This document shows, one piece after another, positions 16,508-25,165 of a stretch of DNA of 64,000 nucleotides. The DNA lies in NCBI RefSeq assembly GCF_024436035.1, contig NZ_JANFNG010000029.1:1-64000 (forward strand). Direction: 5' to 3'. The notes below the pieces were generated by a model. It did no database searches. It saw nothing but the letters and a program-made list of their open reading frames with translations, and had not been told where the DNA came from. The stretch's first letter is position 1. Every line of letters begins with the position of its first letter. Position numbers and translations under genes: made by a program. The stretch comes from Streptomyces humicola. GTDB lineage: Bacteria; Actinomycetota; Actinomycetes; Streptomycetales; Streptomycetaceae.

Positions 16508-18415
16508 TTGCACACCCCATCTCTCACCACACCCCGGCGAAGATTCAGAAGGGCCGCCGCAGCGGCCGTCTCCGTCACCACACTCATGGCGGGGGCTCTC
16601 GGCGCCGCCTCCCAGGCAGCAGCCGCACCGGCCGTTACGCACGGCAGCGCGGTCACCAACCCCTACAGCCCCGCGTATCATCACGCGTACCGGCACGGCG
16701 TGCTGCCGACCATCCAGCAGAACGCCAAGATGAAGGCCTGGGCGTCCGACCAGGCGTCCCCGAATGTCGCGACCGGGCCGGAGACGCTGTCCTACGGCGG
16801 CGGCACCAACGGCGTCGGTGTCAACGACGGCCACGCCCAGGTCTACCTGGTCTTCTACGGAAGCCAGTGGGGCACGCAGAGCACCAACAGCAACGGCGAC
16901 GCCACCTTCTCGGGCGACCCGGACGGCGCCGCATCCGTCGCCCAGGAGATGTTCAAGGGCATCGGCACCGGCAACGAACTGTGGTCCGCCGACCTGACCC
17001 AGTGGTGCGACGGCCCGAACGTGTCGGCCGGTGCGACCAGCTGCCCGTCGAACGCCAGCTTCGTTCCCTATCAGAGCGGCGGTGTCCTGTCCGGTGTCTG
17101 GTACGACAACTCCGCCCCGTCGCCGAGCGCCGCGAGTGGCAACCAGCTCGGCCAGGAGGCGGTCAACGCGGCCGCGCACTTCGGCAACACCACGGCGGCG
17201 TCGAACCGGCACACGTACTACGTGATCCTCTCACCCACCGGCACCAACCCGGACAACTACCAGGGCCAGTACTGCGCCTGGCACGACTACACCGGAGACA
17301 GCTCCCTGACCGGTGGTGCGGTGAACTCACCCTATGGGGACCTCGCGTTCAGCAACCAGCCGTACAACATGGACTCGGGCGCCGGCTGCGGTGTCGGTTT
17401 CCTCAACTCACCTGGCACCCTTGACGGCTGGACCATGACGCTGGGCCACGAGTGGCATGAGATGATGTCGGACCAGTTCCCGGCCGGCGGTTGGACCAAC
17501 AACACCGGAAGTTCCTACCAGGGCCAGGAGAACTCCGACGAGTGCGCCTGGATCTCGCCGGGTACCGCGGGCGGAGCTGCGAACGTGACCATGGGCACCG
17601 GCACGTTCGCGGAGCAGGCCAGCTGGTCGAACGACACCAACGCGTGCGCCATCTCGCACCCGATCGTGGGTGGCGGCAGCACGGGTAACACGGTCAGTGT
17701 GAACAACCCTGGCAACCAGAGCACCGCGGTCGGCACTGCCGTTTCCCTGCAGATGTCGGGCTCCGACTCGGCCTCGGGCCAGACCCTCACCTACACCGCG
17801 ACCGGGCTGCCGGCCGGGCTGAGCATCTCCTCCAGCGGTCTGATCAGCGGCACGCCGACAACGGCCGGCACCTCCTCCGTCAGCGTCACCGCCAAGGACA
17901 GCACAGGAGCATCCGGCAGTACCTCGTTCAGTTGGACCGTCACCAGCACCAGCGGCTGCGCCAGCGCAGGGCAGAAGCTCGGCAACCCCGGCTTCGAGAC
18001 AGGCACGGCGTCCCCGTGGACAGCCACCAGCGGTGTGATCAACAATTCCAGCAGCGAGCCGCCCCATTCCGGCAACTGGGATGCGTGGCTCGACGGCTAC
18101 GGCACCACGCACACGGACACGCTCTCCCAGTCGGTCACCATCCCGGCCGGGTGCAGCGCGAGCTTCTCCTTCTACCTGCACATCGACACCGCTGAGACCA
18201 CCAAGACCACGGCCTACGACAAGCTGACCGTCCAGGTCGGCAGCACCACCCTGACCACCTACTCCAACCTCAACGCGGCGAGCGGCTATGTGCTCAAGTC
18301 CTTCAACCTGTCCAGCTACGCCGGGCAGACGGTGACCTTGAAGTTCACCGGCACCGAGGACTCCAGCCTGCAGACCTCGTTCGTCATCGACGACACCTCT
18401 CTGAACCTCTCCTGA
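16508..18415 (+). CDS. Secreted HExxE-motif protein with Ig-like and beta-sandwich domains
   Basis: 635 aa from TTG 16508, with GGAGGG 8 bp upstream. Signal peptide about 1-40 ([20 protein letters not shown]...AAAAPA). Domain 1 (about 45-390) carries [37 protein letters not shown] and [10 protein letters not shown] (HEWHE at 314-318), then [10 protein letters not shown]. It is homologous over its length to the 372-aa protein at 25.7-26.9 kb, where the motif is HEYAE. The H-E-x-x-E pattern followed by GGW and a Cys-containing E-N-x-D-x-CAW block recalls the plant/bacterial phosphate-induced-1 (EXORDIUM)-like proteins and may be a metal site. Domain 2 (about 395-478) is a putative-Ig (He_PIG) repeat, [18 protein letters not shown]. 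Domain 3 (about 484-635) is a carbohydrate-binding-like sandwich. Protease activity is unproven. A strong terminator follows. Confidence 0.72.
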   Translation: MHTPSLTTPRRRFRRAAAAAVSVTTLMAGALGAASQAAAAPAVTHGSAVTNPYSPAYHHAYRHGVLPTIQQNAKMKAWASDQASPNVATGPETLSYGGGTNGVGVNDGHAQVYLVFYGSQWGTQSTNSNGDATFSGDPDGAASVAQEMFKGIGTGNELWSADLTQWCDGPNVSAGATSCPSNASFVPYQSGGVLSGVWYDNSAPSPSAASGNQLGQEAVNAAAHFGNTTAASNRHTYYVILSPTGTNPDNYQGQYCAWHDYTGDSSLTGGAVNSPYGDLAFSNQPYNMDSGAGCGVGFLNSPGTLDGWTMTLGHEWHEMMSDQFPAGGWTNNTGSSYQGQENSDECAWISPGTAGGAANVTMGTGTFAEQASWSNDTNACAISHPIVGGGSTGNTVSVNNPGNQSTAVGTAVSLQMSGSDSASGQTLTYTATGLPAGLSISSSGLISGTPTTAGTSSVSVTAKDSTGASGSTSFSWTVTSTSGCASAGQKLGNPGFETGTASPWTATSGVINNSSSEPPHSGNWDAWLDGYGTTHTDTLSQSVTIPAGCSASFSFYLHIDTAETTKTTAYDKLTVQVGSTTLTTYSNLNAASGYVLKSFNLSSYAGQTVTLKFTGTEDSSLQTSFVIDDTSLNLS

Positions 18416-18433
18416 CGTCATCTCACTTGCAGA

Positions 18434-18470
18434 GCTGTGGGGGCGGCCCGGACGGGTCGGCCCCCACAGC
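18434..18470 (+). terminator. Strong rho-independent-type hairpin
   Basis: GCTGTGGGGGC pairs with GCCCCCACAGC around a GC-rich 15-nt middle, 18 bp after the stop of the secreted protein gene. No U-tract is seen, as is common in actinobacteria. Confidence 0.7.
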
Positions 18471-18508
18471 CGCACGAGAGGGGAGTACTCCGGCTTACAG
18501 GAGAAGCC

Positions 18509-19021
18509 ATGCTTCCTCGATCAGTCCGTAGGCATACCCCGCCCGCCTTCGACCTCCTGCTCACCATTTCCCTGGTCACCGGCAGCATCAGTGCCTGCTC
18601 AGCGGCCGCCGGCCTCCACTCGCCGAGCCCCCGGTCACCGGCGACGACAGGGAGCACAGCGACAGCCACGGAATCGGCGCCGGGTACGGCGACGCCCGGC
18701 CTGATCGCCCTCGACGAGCACGCCGATGCAACCACCGTGCAGGTTCGCATCGGCGAGGCCGTTGTTGTCCGGCTGCACAGCGCCTACTGGTCAACCCCCG
18801 CCAGCTCCGACCCGCGGGTACTCTCGCCCGACGCCAAGGGCGGTAGCAGCCACAACGGGACCTGCCCGCCCGGGGGCGGCTGCGGCGTATCCTCAGCACA
18901 CTTCACGGCGCGGCGGCCTGGCATCGCGCATGTCACCGCCTCCCGGAGCTCCTGCGGCGAGGCGATGCGGTGCTCACCGGGCCAAGGCAGCTACGACGTC
19001 ACATTGAGCGTCAGCGGATGA
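18509..19021 (+). CDS. Small lipoprotein with Ig-like/inhibitor-like domain
   Basis: 170 aa from ATG 18509, with AGGAGAAGCC just upstream. A signal with lipobox ISAC makes Cys30 the likely lipidation site. After a Ser/Pro/Thr linker (about 35-70) comes a compact beta domain: VQVRIGEAVVVRLHSAYW, SDPRVLSP, FTARRPGIAHVTASR, with four Cys (in CPPGGGC and SSCGEAMRC) likely to form disulfides. The pattern G-x-x-x-V-x-L...W...G-x-A-x-V resembles the chagasin/I42 or BIG2-type fold, but the NPTTG loop of true chagasin is missing. It lies after the secreted HExxE gene with a terminator between. A protective or inhibitory partner role is speculation. Confidence 0.65.
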   Translation: MLPRSVRRHTPPAFDLLLTISLVTGSISACSAAAGLHSPSPRSPATTGSTATATESAPGTATPGLIALDEHADATTVQVRIGEAVVVRLHSAYWSTPASSDPRVLSPDAKGGSSHNGTCPPGGGCGVSSAHFTARRPGIAHVTASRSSCGEAMRCSPGQGSYDVTLSVSG

Positions 19022-19034
19022 AGCCGACCCTGCG

Positions 19035-19145
19035 GGACTCTGTCGCCCGATTCGGGGTCAGTCACCGCGACCTGCGCCTTCCTGCGATCTTGTCCGCGTC
19101 GGTCGGCGGGTTTCTGCAGGTGCGCCGAATCGGGCGACAGAGTCC
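19035..19145. repeat. 111-bp inverted-repeat element (MITE-like)
   Basis: A perfect 21-bp inverted repeat (GACTCTGTCGCCCGATTCGG plus one base) at 19035-19055 and 19125-19145 flanks 69 bp of non-coding DNA. The right end abuts, base to base, the IS terminal repeat at 19146-19168. It looks like a minimal IS derivative or two IS ends brought together. Confidence 0.6.
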
Positions 19146-19330
19146 TGCGGGTGCCGATAAATCATCCGTCCAGGTCGCGGCCTTGATCGCCACTCTCCGG
19201 CCCTCGCCCGAACCGGCCGGGCCGACCGCCCACCGTCCGCAGCATCCAAGACCTTGTCCTGCGCCTGGCCCGGGAGAACCCCAACTGGGGCTACCGGCAA
19301 ATCCACCGCGAACCTGGCCGCCCTGACGAT
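19146..19330 (+). mobile_element. Remnant of integrase-core IS (end plus internal transposase piece)
   Basis: The terminal repeat, reverse complement of TGATTTATCGGCACCCGCA (19146-19168), is followed by an internal transposase segment read in one plus frame: [20 protein letters not shown] then [14 protein letters not shown] (about 19222-19330). In a full element the N-terminal coding region should separate these two parts, so an internal deletion has occurred. The rest (19331-19482) shows no gene. Confidence 0.6.
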
Positions 19331-19482
19331 CACCGTTTGTTCCCTCCGCCCTACGAGCCGCTGGATCAACCCGCCCAACAACATGAGGCAGCCTGACCTC
19401 GGTGGATGATGGTTTCGGCAGGGGCACCGTTGAGAGCCCAAGTCGGGCGCGTGCGGCCTGATCTGGGGTGCGGGCGTGAAAG

Positions 19483-20463
19483 TCAGCGGCGAAGTGTCTG
19501 CGACGGGGACTCGCCGAAGCGCTCTCGGTAGGCGATGGAGAACCGGCCGGCGTGGAAGAAGCCCCAGCGGCACGCGATATCGGTGATGGTTGTGCTGCCC
19601 GGGTCGGAGGCGGACAGGTCGGCCCGCACCCGCGCCAGGCGCACATCGCGCAGATAACGCAGCGGTGTCGTATCGACATGGCGCCGGAAGCCCTCCTGGA
19701 GCGCGCGCACGCTCACCCCCACCGCCTCGGCGATGTCCTCCACGGTGAGTGGTTCGGCGGCGTGTGCCTCGATGAGTTCCATGGCCTGTCGGACAGCGAG
19801 CGGGGCAATCCGAGGCTGCTCTCCGAGAAGCGCTGCGGTGTAGTTGCTCGGGTGCGCCAGCAGCAGCTGCGTCATTAGCAACCCTTCGAACTGCCGGACG
19901 GCCGGCGGTTGGCTCAGCATCCCGCCGCCGTTGTCCGCCTCCTGCCGGAGCAGGTTGACGATCCCCAGCCAGGAACGGGAGGCGGGCAGGGTCAGATCCA
20001 TGCCGAGCGAGAAGGTGATCGGCCTGCTGGGCTGACGAGCCAGCAGCTGGCCCAGATGGGCTTCGAGGGCGAAGCGGTCGATCCATACGATGAGCTGCGG
20101 GTTTCCCGCTGCCCAGTGCATGGACAGATGCTCGGTCGGCGCTGGTACGGAGGCAAGCTCGGGTGTGGATACGATGCGCTCGCGCCCGCAGGCGATATCG
20201 GCGGCACCGGCCAGCGGTATCTGGACGAGGAAGAAGCTTTCCAGTTCCCCGGGGTTGATGCGAACCTCGGCCCCATAGTCGAGGTAGTACAGGCCGGTCC
20301 GCTCCAGGGCCGCCGCATGTAGTCGGGCATCGAGCTGCGCCCCGCGTTCCACCAGATGCAGTTCGTGCGGACAGAAGGCATCCCCGACCTCGGTGCGGGC
20401 CTCATCGAGATCGTGCGTATGGAAACGCTCGTGACCTGCGAGCGGCAGCGCTCGAGCGGGCAC
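19483..20463 (-). CDS. AraC-family transcriptional regulator
   Basis: About 326 aa. The N-terminal half (about 40-180) is an AraC-binding-like cupin domain (FFLVQIPLAGAADIACG, PTEHLSMHWAAGNPQLIVWI). The C-terminal DNA-binding domain has both helix-turn-helix units: LTVEDIAEAVGVSVRALQEG and ITDIACRWGFFHAGRFSIAY with RFGESPSQTLRR at the end. GTG 20463 is preferred because GGAGG precedes it by 5 bp; GTG 20469 in the same frame is possible. It is divergent from the flavin monooxygenase operon and probably activates it in response to an aromatic inducer, as is common for AraC/XylS-type partners. That is inference. Confidence 0.88.
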   Translation of the reverse strand: MPARALPLAGHERFHTHDLDEARTEVGDAFCPHELHLVERGAQLDARLHAAALERTGLYYLDYGAEVRINPGELESFFLVQIPLAGAADIACGRERIVSTPELASVPAPTEHLSMHWAAGNPQLIVWIDRFALEAHLGQLLARQPSRPITFSLGMDLTLPASRSWLGIVNLLRQEADNGGGMLSQPPAVRQFEGLLMTQLLLAHPSNYTAALLGEQPRIAPLAVRQAMELIEAHAAEPLTVEDIAEAVGVSVRALQEGFRRHVDTTPLRYLRDVRLARVRADLSASDPGSTTITDIACRWGFFHAGRFSIAYRERFGESPSQTLRR

Positions 20464-20578
20464 ATCCACCTCCAGCAGCGGTCTGCGCGATCCGGACAGG
20501 GAACCGCGTCACGCGGATAGCGAGGCTGTGCCGCCGGACCTATGTTCTCCTCACGTTCCGTTGATCCAAGGAGACAAC

Positions 20579-20704
20579 ATGCAGGGTTCGACAGGCAAGT
20601 TGTCCCACGTGATTGACCCCACCGACACCCGCAGTCGGGGCGGCGAAACGCAGGCGGCGCCCTCGCCGTGGCCCTTGGCCGCTACGACTACGCGGCCTTG
20701 GTGA
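20579..20704 (+). CDS. Possible small leader gene, perhaps frameshifted
   Basis: ATG 20579 follows an excellent AAGGAG (5-bp spacing) and opens 41 codons beginning MQGSTGKLSHVIDPTDTRS. Near 20660 a better coding pattern continues in another frame (GALAVALGRYDYAALVTSAD, stop 20716-20718), so a single indel may have split a 45-residue protein. It is the first gene-like item of the monooxygenase operon, 110 bp before it. The product is unknown. Confidence 0.4.
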   Translation: MQGSTGKLSHVIDPTDTRSRGGETQAAPSPWPLAATTTRPW

Positions 20705-20814
20705 CCAGCGCCGACTGAGCCGTCGACGGCTGCGGTTATGCTGCCGACCCGGCGCGAACCGTACACGCGATCCCTCAATTGTCCCTGTACTCAACGACCG
20801 GAGGCCGTCCAACC

Positions 20815-22038
20815 ATGCGCAAGATCACCATCATCGGAGCAGGCCAGGCCGGCCTGCAGATCGGTATCGGCCTGCTCGGCGCGGGATATGACGTGACGGT
20901 GGTGTCCGATCGCACGGGGCAGCAGATTCACGACGGCAAGGTCATGTCCAGCCAGTGCATGTTCGGCACGGCTCTGGCCCACGAACGGACGCTGAACCTC
21001 AACTTCTGGGAGGTGACGTGCCCGGTGGTCGAAGGCATCGGCTTCACCGTGCCGGACGGCAGTGGCGGCAAGGCGATCGACTGGGCCTCGCGCCTGGACG
21101 CCGTGGGGCGCTCGGTCGACCAGCGGGTCAAGATGCCGGTCTGGATGGAGGAGTTCCAGCGGCGTGGTGGCACGATCGTGCTGCACAAGGCAACGGTCGG
21201 CGACCTGGAGGTGTACGCCCGCGAATCGGACCTGGTGATCGTCGCGGCGGGCAAGGGCGAGATCGCGGGACTCTTCGAGCGCGACGCACGACGATCGGTC
21301 TACGACAGCCCCCAGCGCGCCCTGGCCCTCACCTACGTCACGGGGATGACCCCGCGGCCGGAGCATTCCGCCGTCGACTTCAACCTCGTCCCGGGTGTGG
21401 GTGAGTACTTCACTTTCCCCGCCCTCACCACCACCGGCCCCTGCGACATCATGGTCTTCGAAGGCGTCCCGGGCGGCCCGATGGACTGCTGGGACGACGA
21501 CATCACACCCGAGCAACACCTGGAGCGCTCCCTGCGGATCCTCGCGGACCACCTGCCCTGGGAAGCCGAGCGCTGCAAGGACATCCAGCTCACCGACGCA
21601 GGAGGAGTTCTCGCCGGCCGCTTCGCACCCACCGTGCGCAAGGCCGTCGCAGCGCTGCCCTCAGGCGCGCTCGTGCTCGGCGCCGCCGACGTGGTCGTAC
21701 TCAACGACCCGATCACCGGCCAGGGTTCCAACAATGCGAGCAAGTGCGCAGCCTCGTACGTCGCCAGCATCCTGGAGCACGGGGACCGACCCTTCGACCA
21801 GGCCTTCATGCAGGAGACGTTCGAGCGGTACTGGGACTACGCACAGTACGTCTCGGCCTGGACCAACGCCCTATTGGCGCCCCCGCCGCCGCACGTTCTT
21901 CAGCTCCTGGGTGCGGCCGGCGGCCATTCGCGCATCGCACACCGATTCACCAACGGCTTCGACGACCCGCGCGACTTCTTCCACTGGTTCATGGACCCTG
22001 CGAGCGCTGAGGCGTACCTCGCCGCGGTGACCACCTGA
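20815..22038 (+). CDS. Styrene/indole monooxygenase-type flavoprotein (StyA-like)
   Basis: 407 aa from ATG 20815, with GGAGG 10 bp upstream. N-terminal dinucleotide fold MRKITIIGAGQAGLQIGIGL binds FAD. The middle has the family features SSQCMFGTALAHERTLNLNF and ESDLVIVAAGKGEIAGLF; near the C-terminus lies GAADVVVLNDPITGQGSNNA. These fit the StyA/IndA epoxidases, which use FADH2 supplied by a separate reductase to epoxidise styrene or oxidise indole to indigo precursors. The next gene encodes that reductase type. The substrate is not known; no downstream styrene-oxide isomerase or dehydrogenase genes are present. Indole oxidation is a plausible alternative. Confidence 0.85.
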   Translation: MRKITIIGAGQAGLQIGIGLLGAGYDVTVVSDRTGQQIHDGKVMSSQCMFGTALAHERTLNLNFWEVTCPVVEGIGFTVPDGSGGKAIDWASRLDAVGRSVDQRVKMPVWMEEFQRRGGTIVLHKATVGDLEVYARESDLVIVAAGKGEIAGLFERDARRSVYDSPQRALALTYVTGMTPRPEHSAVDFNLVPGVGEYFTFPALTTTGPCDIMVFEGVPGGPMDCWDDDITPEQHLERSLRILADHLPWEAERCKDIQLTDAGGVLAGRFAPTVRKAVAALPSGALVLGAADVVVLNDPITGQGSNNASKCAASYVASILEHGDRPFDQAFMQETFERYWDYAQYVSAWTNALLAPPPPHVLQLLGAAGGHSRIAHRFTNGFDDPRDFFHWFMDPASAEAYLAAVTT

Positions 22039-22057
22039 GCGCGAAAGGCCCCCCGCC

Positions 22058-22633
22058 ATGAGACTCCTTGTCCGGACCGGGGCGCGCCATTTCGGTGTCC
22101 GACTCGCCGAACGCTTCACCGCAGGAAGCCGCCGCAAGCGGCATACCCCCTTCGAGCGGCGGGACTTTCGGCGCGCGCTCGGCCAGTACGCTACCGGCGT
22201 CACGGTGGTCACGGCGCGCACCACCGATGGCCGCCCGGTCGGGATGACCGCGAACTCCTTCGCCTCGGTCTCCCTCAACCCACCCATCGTCCTGTGGTGC
22301 CTGAGCAAGAACGCCCCCAGCCTGCCGCACTTCACCGCCGCCTCGCACTTCGCGATCAACGTCCTCGCCGCCGACCAGCACCACCTCTCCCGACAGTTCG
22401 CCACCCCGGCCACAGACAAGTTCGCCCGCGCGCCGGTCACCGTAGGCACCGCCGGAACGCCCCTGCTGGACGGCGCCGTCGCCCGGTTCCAGTGCCGCAC
22501 AGTGCAGCACATCGACGCCGGCGACCACGTGATCGTGCTCGGTGAGGTGGAGCAGTACGAGGCGCCCGGAGGCGAACCACTGGTCTTCCACTCCGGCTCC
22601 TACCACATGACCACACGACACCCCGACCTGTGA
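22058..22633 (+). CDS. Flavin reductase (StyB/HpaC-like) partner of the monooxygenase
   Basis: 191 aa. The core begins at RRDFRRALGQYATGVTVVTA and has the flavin-reductase motifs GMTANSFASVSLNPPIV, CLSKNAPSLPHFTAASHFAI and HVIVLGEVEQYE, ending near GSYH. It reduces FAD with NAD(P)H and hands it to the StyA-like oxygenase 20 bp upstream. A basic N-terminal extension of about 30 residues precedes the fold. No gene follows closely, so the operon probably ends here. Confidence 0.87.
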   Translation: MRLLVRTGARHFGVRLAERFTAGSRRKRHTPFERRDFRRALGQYATGVTVVTARTTDGRPVGMTANSFASVSLNPPIVLWCLSKNAPSLPHFTAASHFAINVLAADQHHLSRQFATPATDKFARAPVTVGTAGTPLLDGAVARFQCRTVQHIDAGDHVIVLGEVEQYEAPGGEPLVFHSGSYHMTTRHPDL

Positions 22634-22875
22634 CGGCGGTAGGACGGCGCGCGGCCCCCTTGGCGACCCCAAGCGGGCAATCGAGCGGCTGACGCCTTCA
22701 GCGATACGTACGAGCCCGACCTCGGCGCCTGCAGGCCTTCGCGGACCGCAATCAACCGCAGCGAGCGGCCCGCGCTGGTCTTTCCCGTGCGCAAACACGG
22801 CATCAACCCTGTGGGCCGCCGAGGCCGCCCGGACCTCCCCGTCGCGGCGGGGCCAGAGTCAAGGACGTGACCTTG

Positions 22876-22899
22876 CCGGATGATTTATCGGCACCCGCA
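22876..22899 (+). repeat. IS terminal repeat, solo copy
   Basis: CCGGA plus TGATTTATCGGCACCCGCA, identical over 24 bp to the copy at 3460-3483. No transposase sequence is left beside it. The neighbouring 22634-22875 and 22900-22977 hold no gene I can support. Confidence 0.65.
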
Positions 22900-22977
22900 A
22901 TGCTGCCACCCGATGAACCGCCACCGCTGCACCTGCGACGGCGGAGGCGAACCGGGCGTACGGGCCGGAAGGAGTAG

Positions 22978-23127
22978 ATGAGGACCGCACACCCGGCGGC
23001 GACGGCCGCCCCCGCGCGCCGGCCGCGCACGGCGGCAGCTGCGACCGCGCCGGTGCGCCGGGCACGCGCGGAAACGGCGCCGACAGGAGTGCCCTCGGCA
23101 TTCATCACGTCGGGAACCACCGGCTGA
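22978..23127 (+). CDS. Possible small Ala/Arg-rich protein
   Basis: 49 codons from ATG 22978, preceded by GGAAGGAG at 4-bp spacing. The product is Ala/Arg/Thr-rich without a recognisable domain. Only the ribosome site argues for it. Confidence 0.25.
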   Translation: MRTAHPAATAAPARRPRTAAAATAPVRRARAETAPTGVPSAFITSGTTG

Positions 23128-23265
23128 CCACCCCTTCCCGCAGAGCACGTCCGTCATGTGCTCTACGGGGACGGAGGTCTCGTCCGTCGCCGGGATCTCA
23201 AGAATTTTTCGGCGACGCCAAGGCACGTCAGCGACCCCCGGGTGGAGTCACCGGACCAGGCGGCC

Positions 23266-24264
23266 TCAGCCGCGCGGTACTGGCACGCCGCGGACCACCG
23301 ACGACACGGCGCCATGCCCGGAAGGGGCAGGCGGATGCGGGACCGCCGGGAACGAGGGCGCCGACGGCACAAACGGGACCGTAGAGACCCGCGGCGCCGT
23401 CGGGACCCGTGGCACCGCGTCAAGGGGCTGCGAGGGGAGCGTCGGCAGCGGCAGTCGCACCACCTCCGGCGCGGCGGGCATCGGTTGCCGGACTCTCGCA
23501 GGTGTCGTCGTCCCCGCCGCCGTGGCACCGACGTGACCGGGGGCAGCAGGGCGGCCCCCGCCGTGGTGCGGTGCGGCGGTGCTGTACGAGGACGAGGACT
23601 GTGGCGCCGGCAGTTGTGCCGCCTCGTGATGGGAGTGCGAGGCGACCAGCACGAGGACGACGACCGTCGCCGCGGAGGCCGTGGCCGCCGCCGGTGCGCC
23701 CCCGCCGGCCCCGACCTTTCCGCGCCCCCACAGCCACGCGGCCGCGGCCATGGTCCCGGCGAGCGACCTGCGCAGCGCCCGCCGCGCCCTGGCCAACAGC
23801 GATTCGACCGCCTCGTAACTGAGCCCCATCTCCCGCGCGATCTGGCCGACGTCCCGCCCCTCCGACTGCAGCCGCAACGCCTTGGCCTGACGGGCAGGCA
23901 GCTCCATGCTGCGTTCCGCGAGCCACTTCGCCTCGGCCCGGTCACAGACGACCTCATCGACGGGCACCGGACCCGAGGGAGCGAGCACCGACCGACTATG
24001 CACCGCGTCGTCACGCCGTACCTGGCGGTGCCGGTCGACGCACAGCCGCATGGTGACCGTGGTGAGCCATGCACCCAGCCGCTCGTCGTCCACGTTGGGG
24101 TGCTCGGCCGCGCGCAGCATCGCCTCGTGCACGGCGTCTTCGGCGTCCTCAAAGCTGGCCGAACGCCGCCTCGCCACCTTCAGCAGGTCCTCGCGGTGGC
24201 TCCACACGCGCTGCCACCGTTCGCTCCCCCGATCGTCAACCGGATTCGCACGCGCAGAACGCAT
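23266..24264 (-). CDS. ECF-type RNA polymerase sigma factor with membrane and Pro-rich tail
   Basis: 332 aa from ATG 24264; ATG 24273 is an alternative start. Region sigma2 is SASFEDAEDAVHEAMLRAAE with LGAWLTTVTMRLCVDRHRQV; sigma4 is LPARQAKALRLQSEGRDVGQ and IAREMGLSYEAVESLLARAR. After about residue 175 comes AGTMAAAAWLWGRG and a hydrophobic, membrane-helix-like stretch (ASAATVVVLVLVAS). About 130 further residues are Pro/Ala/Ser/Val-rich and probably outside the membrane. Such C-terminal extensions occur in a few actinobacterial ECF groups, where they replace a separate anti-sigma factor. No anti-sigma gene is adjacent. A broken second copy of the sigma2 part lies at 27500-27666. Confidence 0.82.
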   Translation of the reverse strand: MRSARANPVDDRGSERWQRVWSHREDLLKVARRRSASFEDAEDAVHEAMLRAAEHPNVDDERLGAWLTTVTMRLCVDRHRQVRRDDAVHSRSVLAPSGPVPVDEVVCDRAEAKWLAERSMELPARQAKALRLQSEGRDVGQIAREMGLSYEAVESLLARARRALRRSLAGTMAAAAWLWGRGKVGAGGGAPAAATASAATVVVLVLVASHSHHEAAQLPAPQSSSSYSTAAPHHGGGRPAAPGHVGATAAGTTTPARVRQPMPAAPEVVRLPLPTLPSQPLDAVPRVPTAPRVSTVPFVPSAPSFPAVPHPPAPSGHGAVSSVVRGVPVPRG

Positions 24265-24556
24265 CTCGACCATCGCCCTCCCTGCCGACTCACATACCCC
24301 CGTATCGCCCGTTCCTGGCGCACCGCCCCGTCTGACCGACGGACGAGACGACGTACCTCCGAGCTGATACGAGAGCACTGACGGGAAGGACATTACCGCC
24401 GAGTAGGCATGCTGGGGAGGGGGACGGAACGACCCAAGTCGCGCCCTGCGGCGACGCGGGCGCCACCGCTGGGCTGCAACTCACCCGGCCGCAGAACGCC
24501 GCCCACTCCGCAGACACACAAGACCGCAGGACACCTGGGGCGTCCGACGGTTCCCC

Positions 24557-24634
24557 TGGGCACCAGAACAGGATTCGAACCTACATCCACCGGGTCCCGA
24601 GCCGCGCGCTCCACCGCAGTCCTCCCCGGTGCCC
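24557..24634 (-). tRNA. tRNA-like sequence, probably a pseudo-tRNA
   Basis: Reading the reverse strand from 24634: CACCGGG (from the fourth base) can pair with TCTGGTG to give an acceptor stem, followed by C and an encoded CCA ending at 24557. The T arm GTAGG-TTCGAAT-CCTGT is canonical. The middle contains CTCGGGA, which would place anticodon CGG (Pro), but the anticodon stem pairs poorly and no standard D arm can be drawn. A degenerate or element-borne tRNA, possibly an old attachment site, is likely. Confidence 0.35.
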
Positions 24635-24667
24635 ATGAGTTGTACAACGAGGGAAGGGCTCGAACCT

Positions 24668-25165
24668 TGCGAATGCCGATAATTCATCCGAGCTGCTCAG
24701 CGGGCTGATGACTGGTCGGCGATGCGCTCAATCACACCGGGAATTGAGCACGTTCAACATGCCGCAGCTCGAGACTTGAACGCGTTCAATTCCAATCTCG
24801 CCGGAGCGATCGCTGCTGCCGTCTATCGGTGCGCTGACCTGGTTGGACGAGGTTATCGGCAGGCGCAAGGCCGGTGAGCATTGCGCGGTCGGTGCCGGTG
24901 AACGTGGGCTTGCCGACCTGGCGTTGCGCGGCCAGCAGTTGGTGGCGAAGCGACAGGATCTCGATGTCTTTGTTCCGGTCGCTCATCGGGAGCAGGCTCA
25001 GGAGGGCGAAGGTGTTGGTCGCGGCGAGGTAGGCGGGGCGCAGCAATATGACCGATCATGATGCCGTCAACTCCTGTCCACGTGAAGACAAAGAGGCGGT
25101 CGGCGGTCGTATCAGAGATCGCAGATCAAGGCGGTGACCTGGGCGGTGATCTATCGGCACCCCCA
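24668..25165 (-). mobile_element. Internally deleted integrase-core IS with both ends
   Basis: Terminal repeats at 24668-24690 (TGCGAATGCCGATAATTCAT...) and 25144-25165 (inverted, ...ATCTATCGGCACCCCCA) bound about 500 bp. The only coding part is the transposase N-terminus at 24786-25046 (minus). Both ends have diverged from the TGATTTATCGGCACCCGCA consensus, so the copy is old. Confidence 0.6.
24786..25046 (-). pseudogene. Transposase N-terminus inside IS remnant
   Basis: MLRPAYLAATNTFALLSLLP then MSDRNKDIEILSLRHQLLAA and PTFTGTDRAMLTGL is the standard N-terminus of an integrase-core transposase common in Streptomyces. Similarity stops after about 65 residues and the remaining frame is unrelated. 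The catalytic domain is missing. Confidence 0.7.

Noticed and set aside
23158-24381. 407-codon plus-strand frame
   Set aside because: Antisense shadow of the ECF sigma factor; composition is Arg-rich without domains.
24393-24647. 84-codon minus-strand frame with a GSNPVLVP phrase
   Set aside because: Such phrases arise when a tRNA T arm is translated; the DNA is better explained as a tRNA-like sequence plus non-coding DNA.
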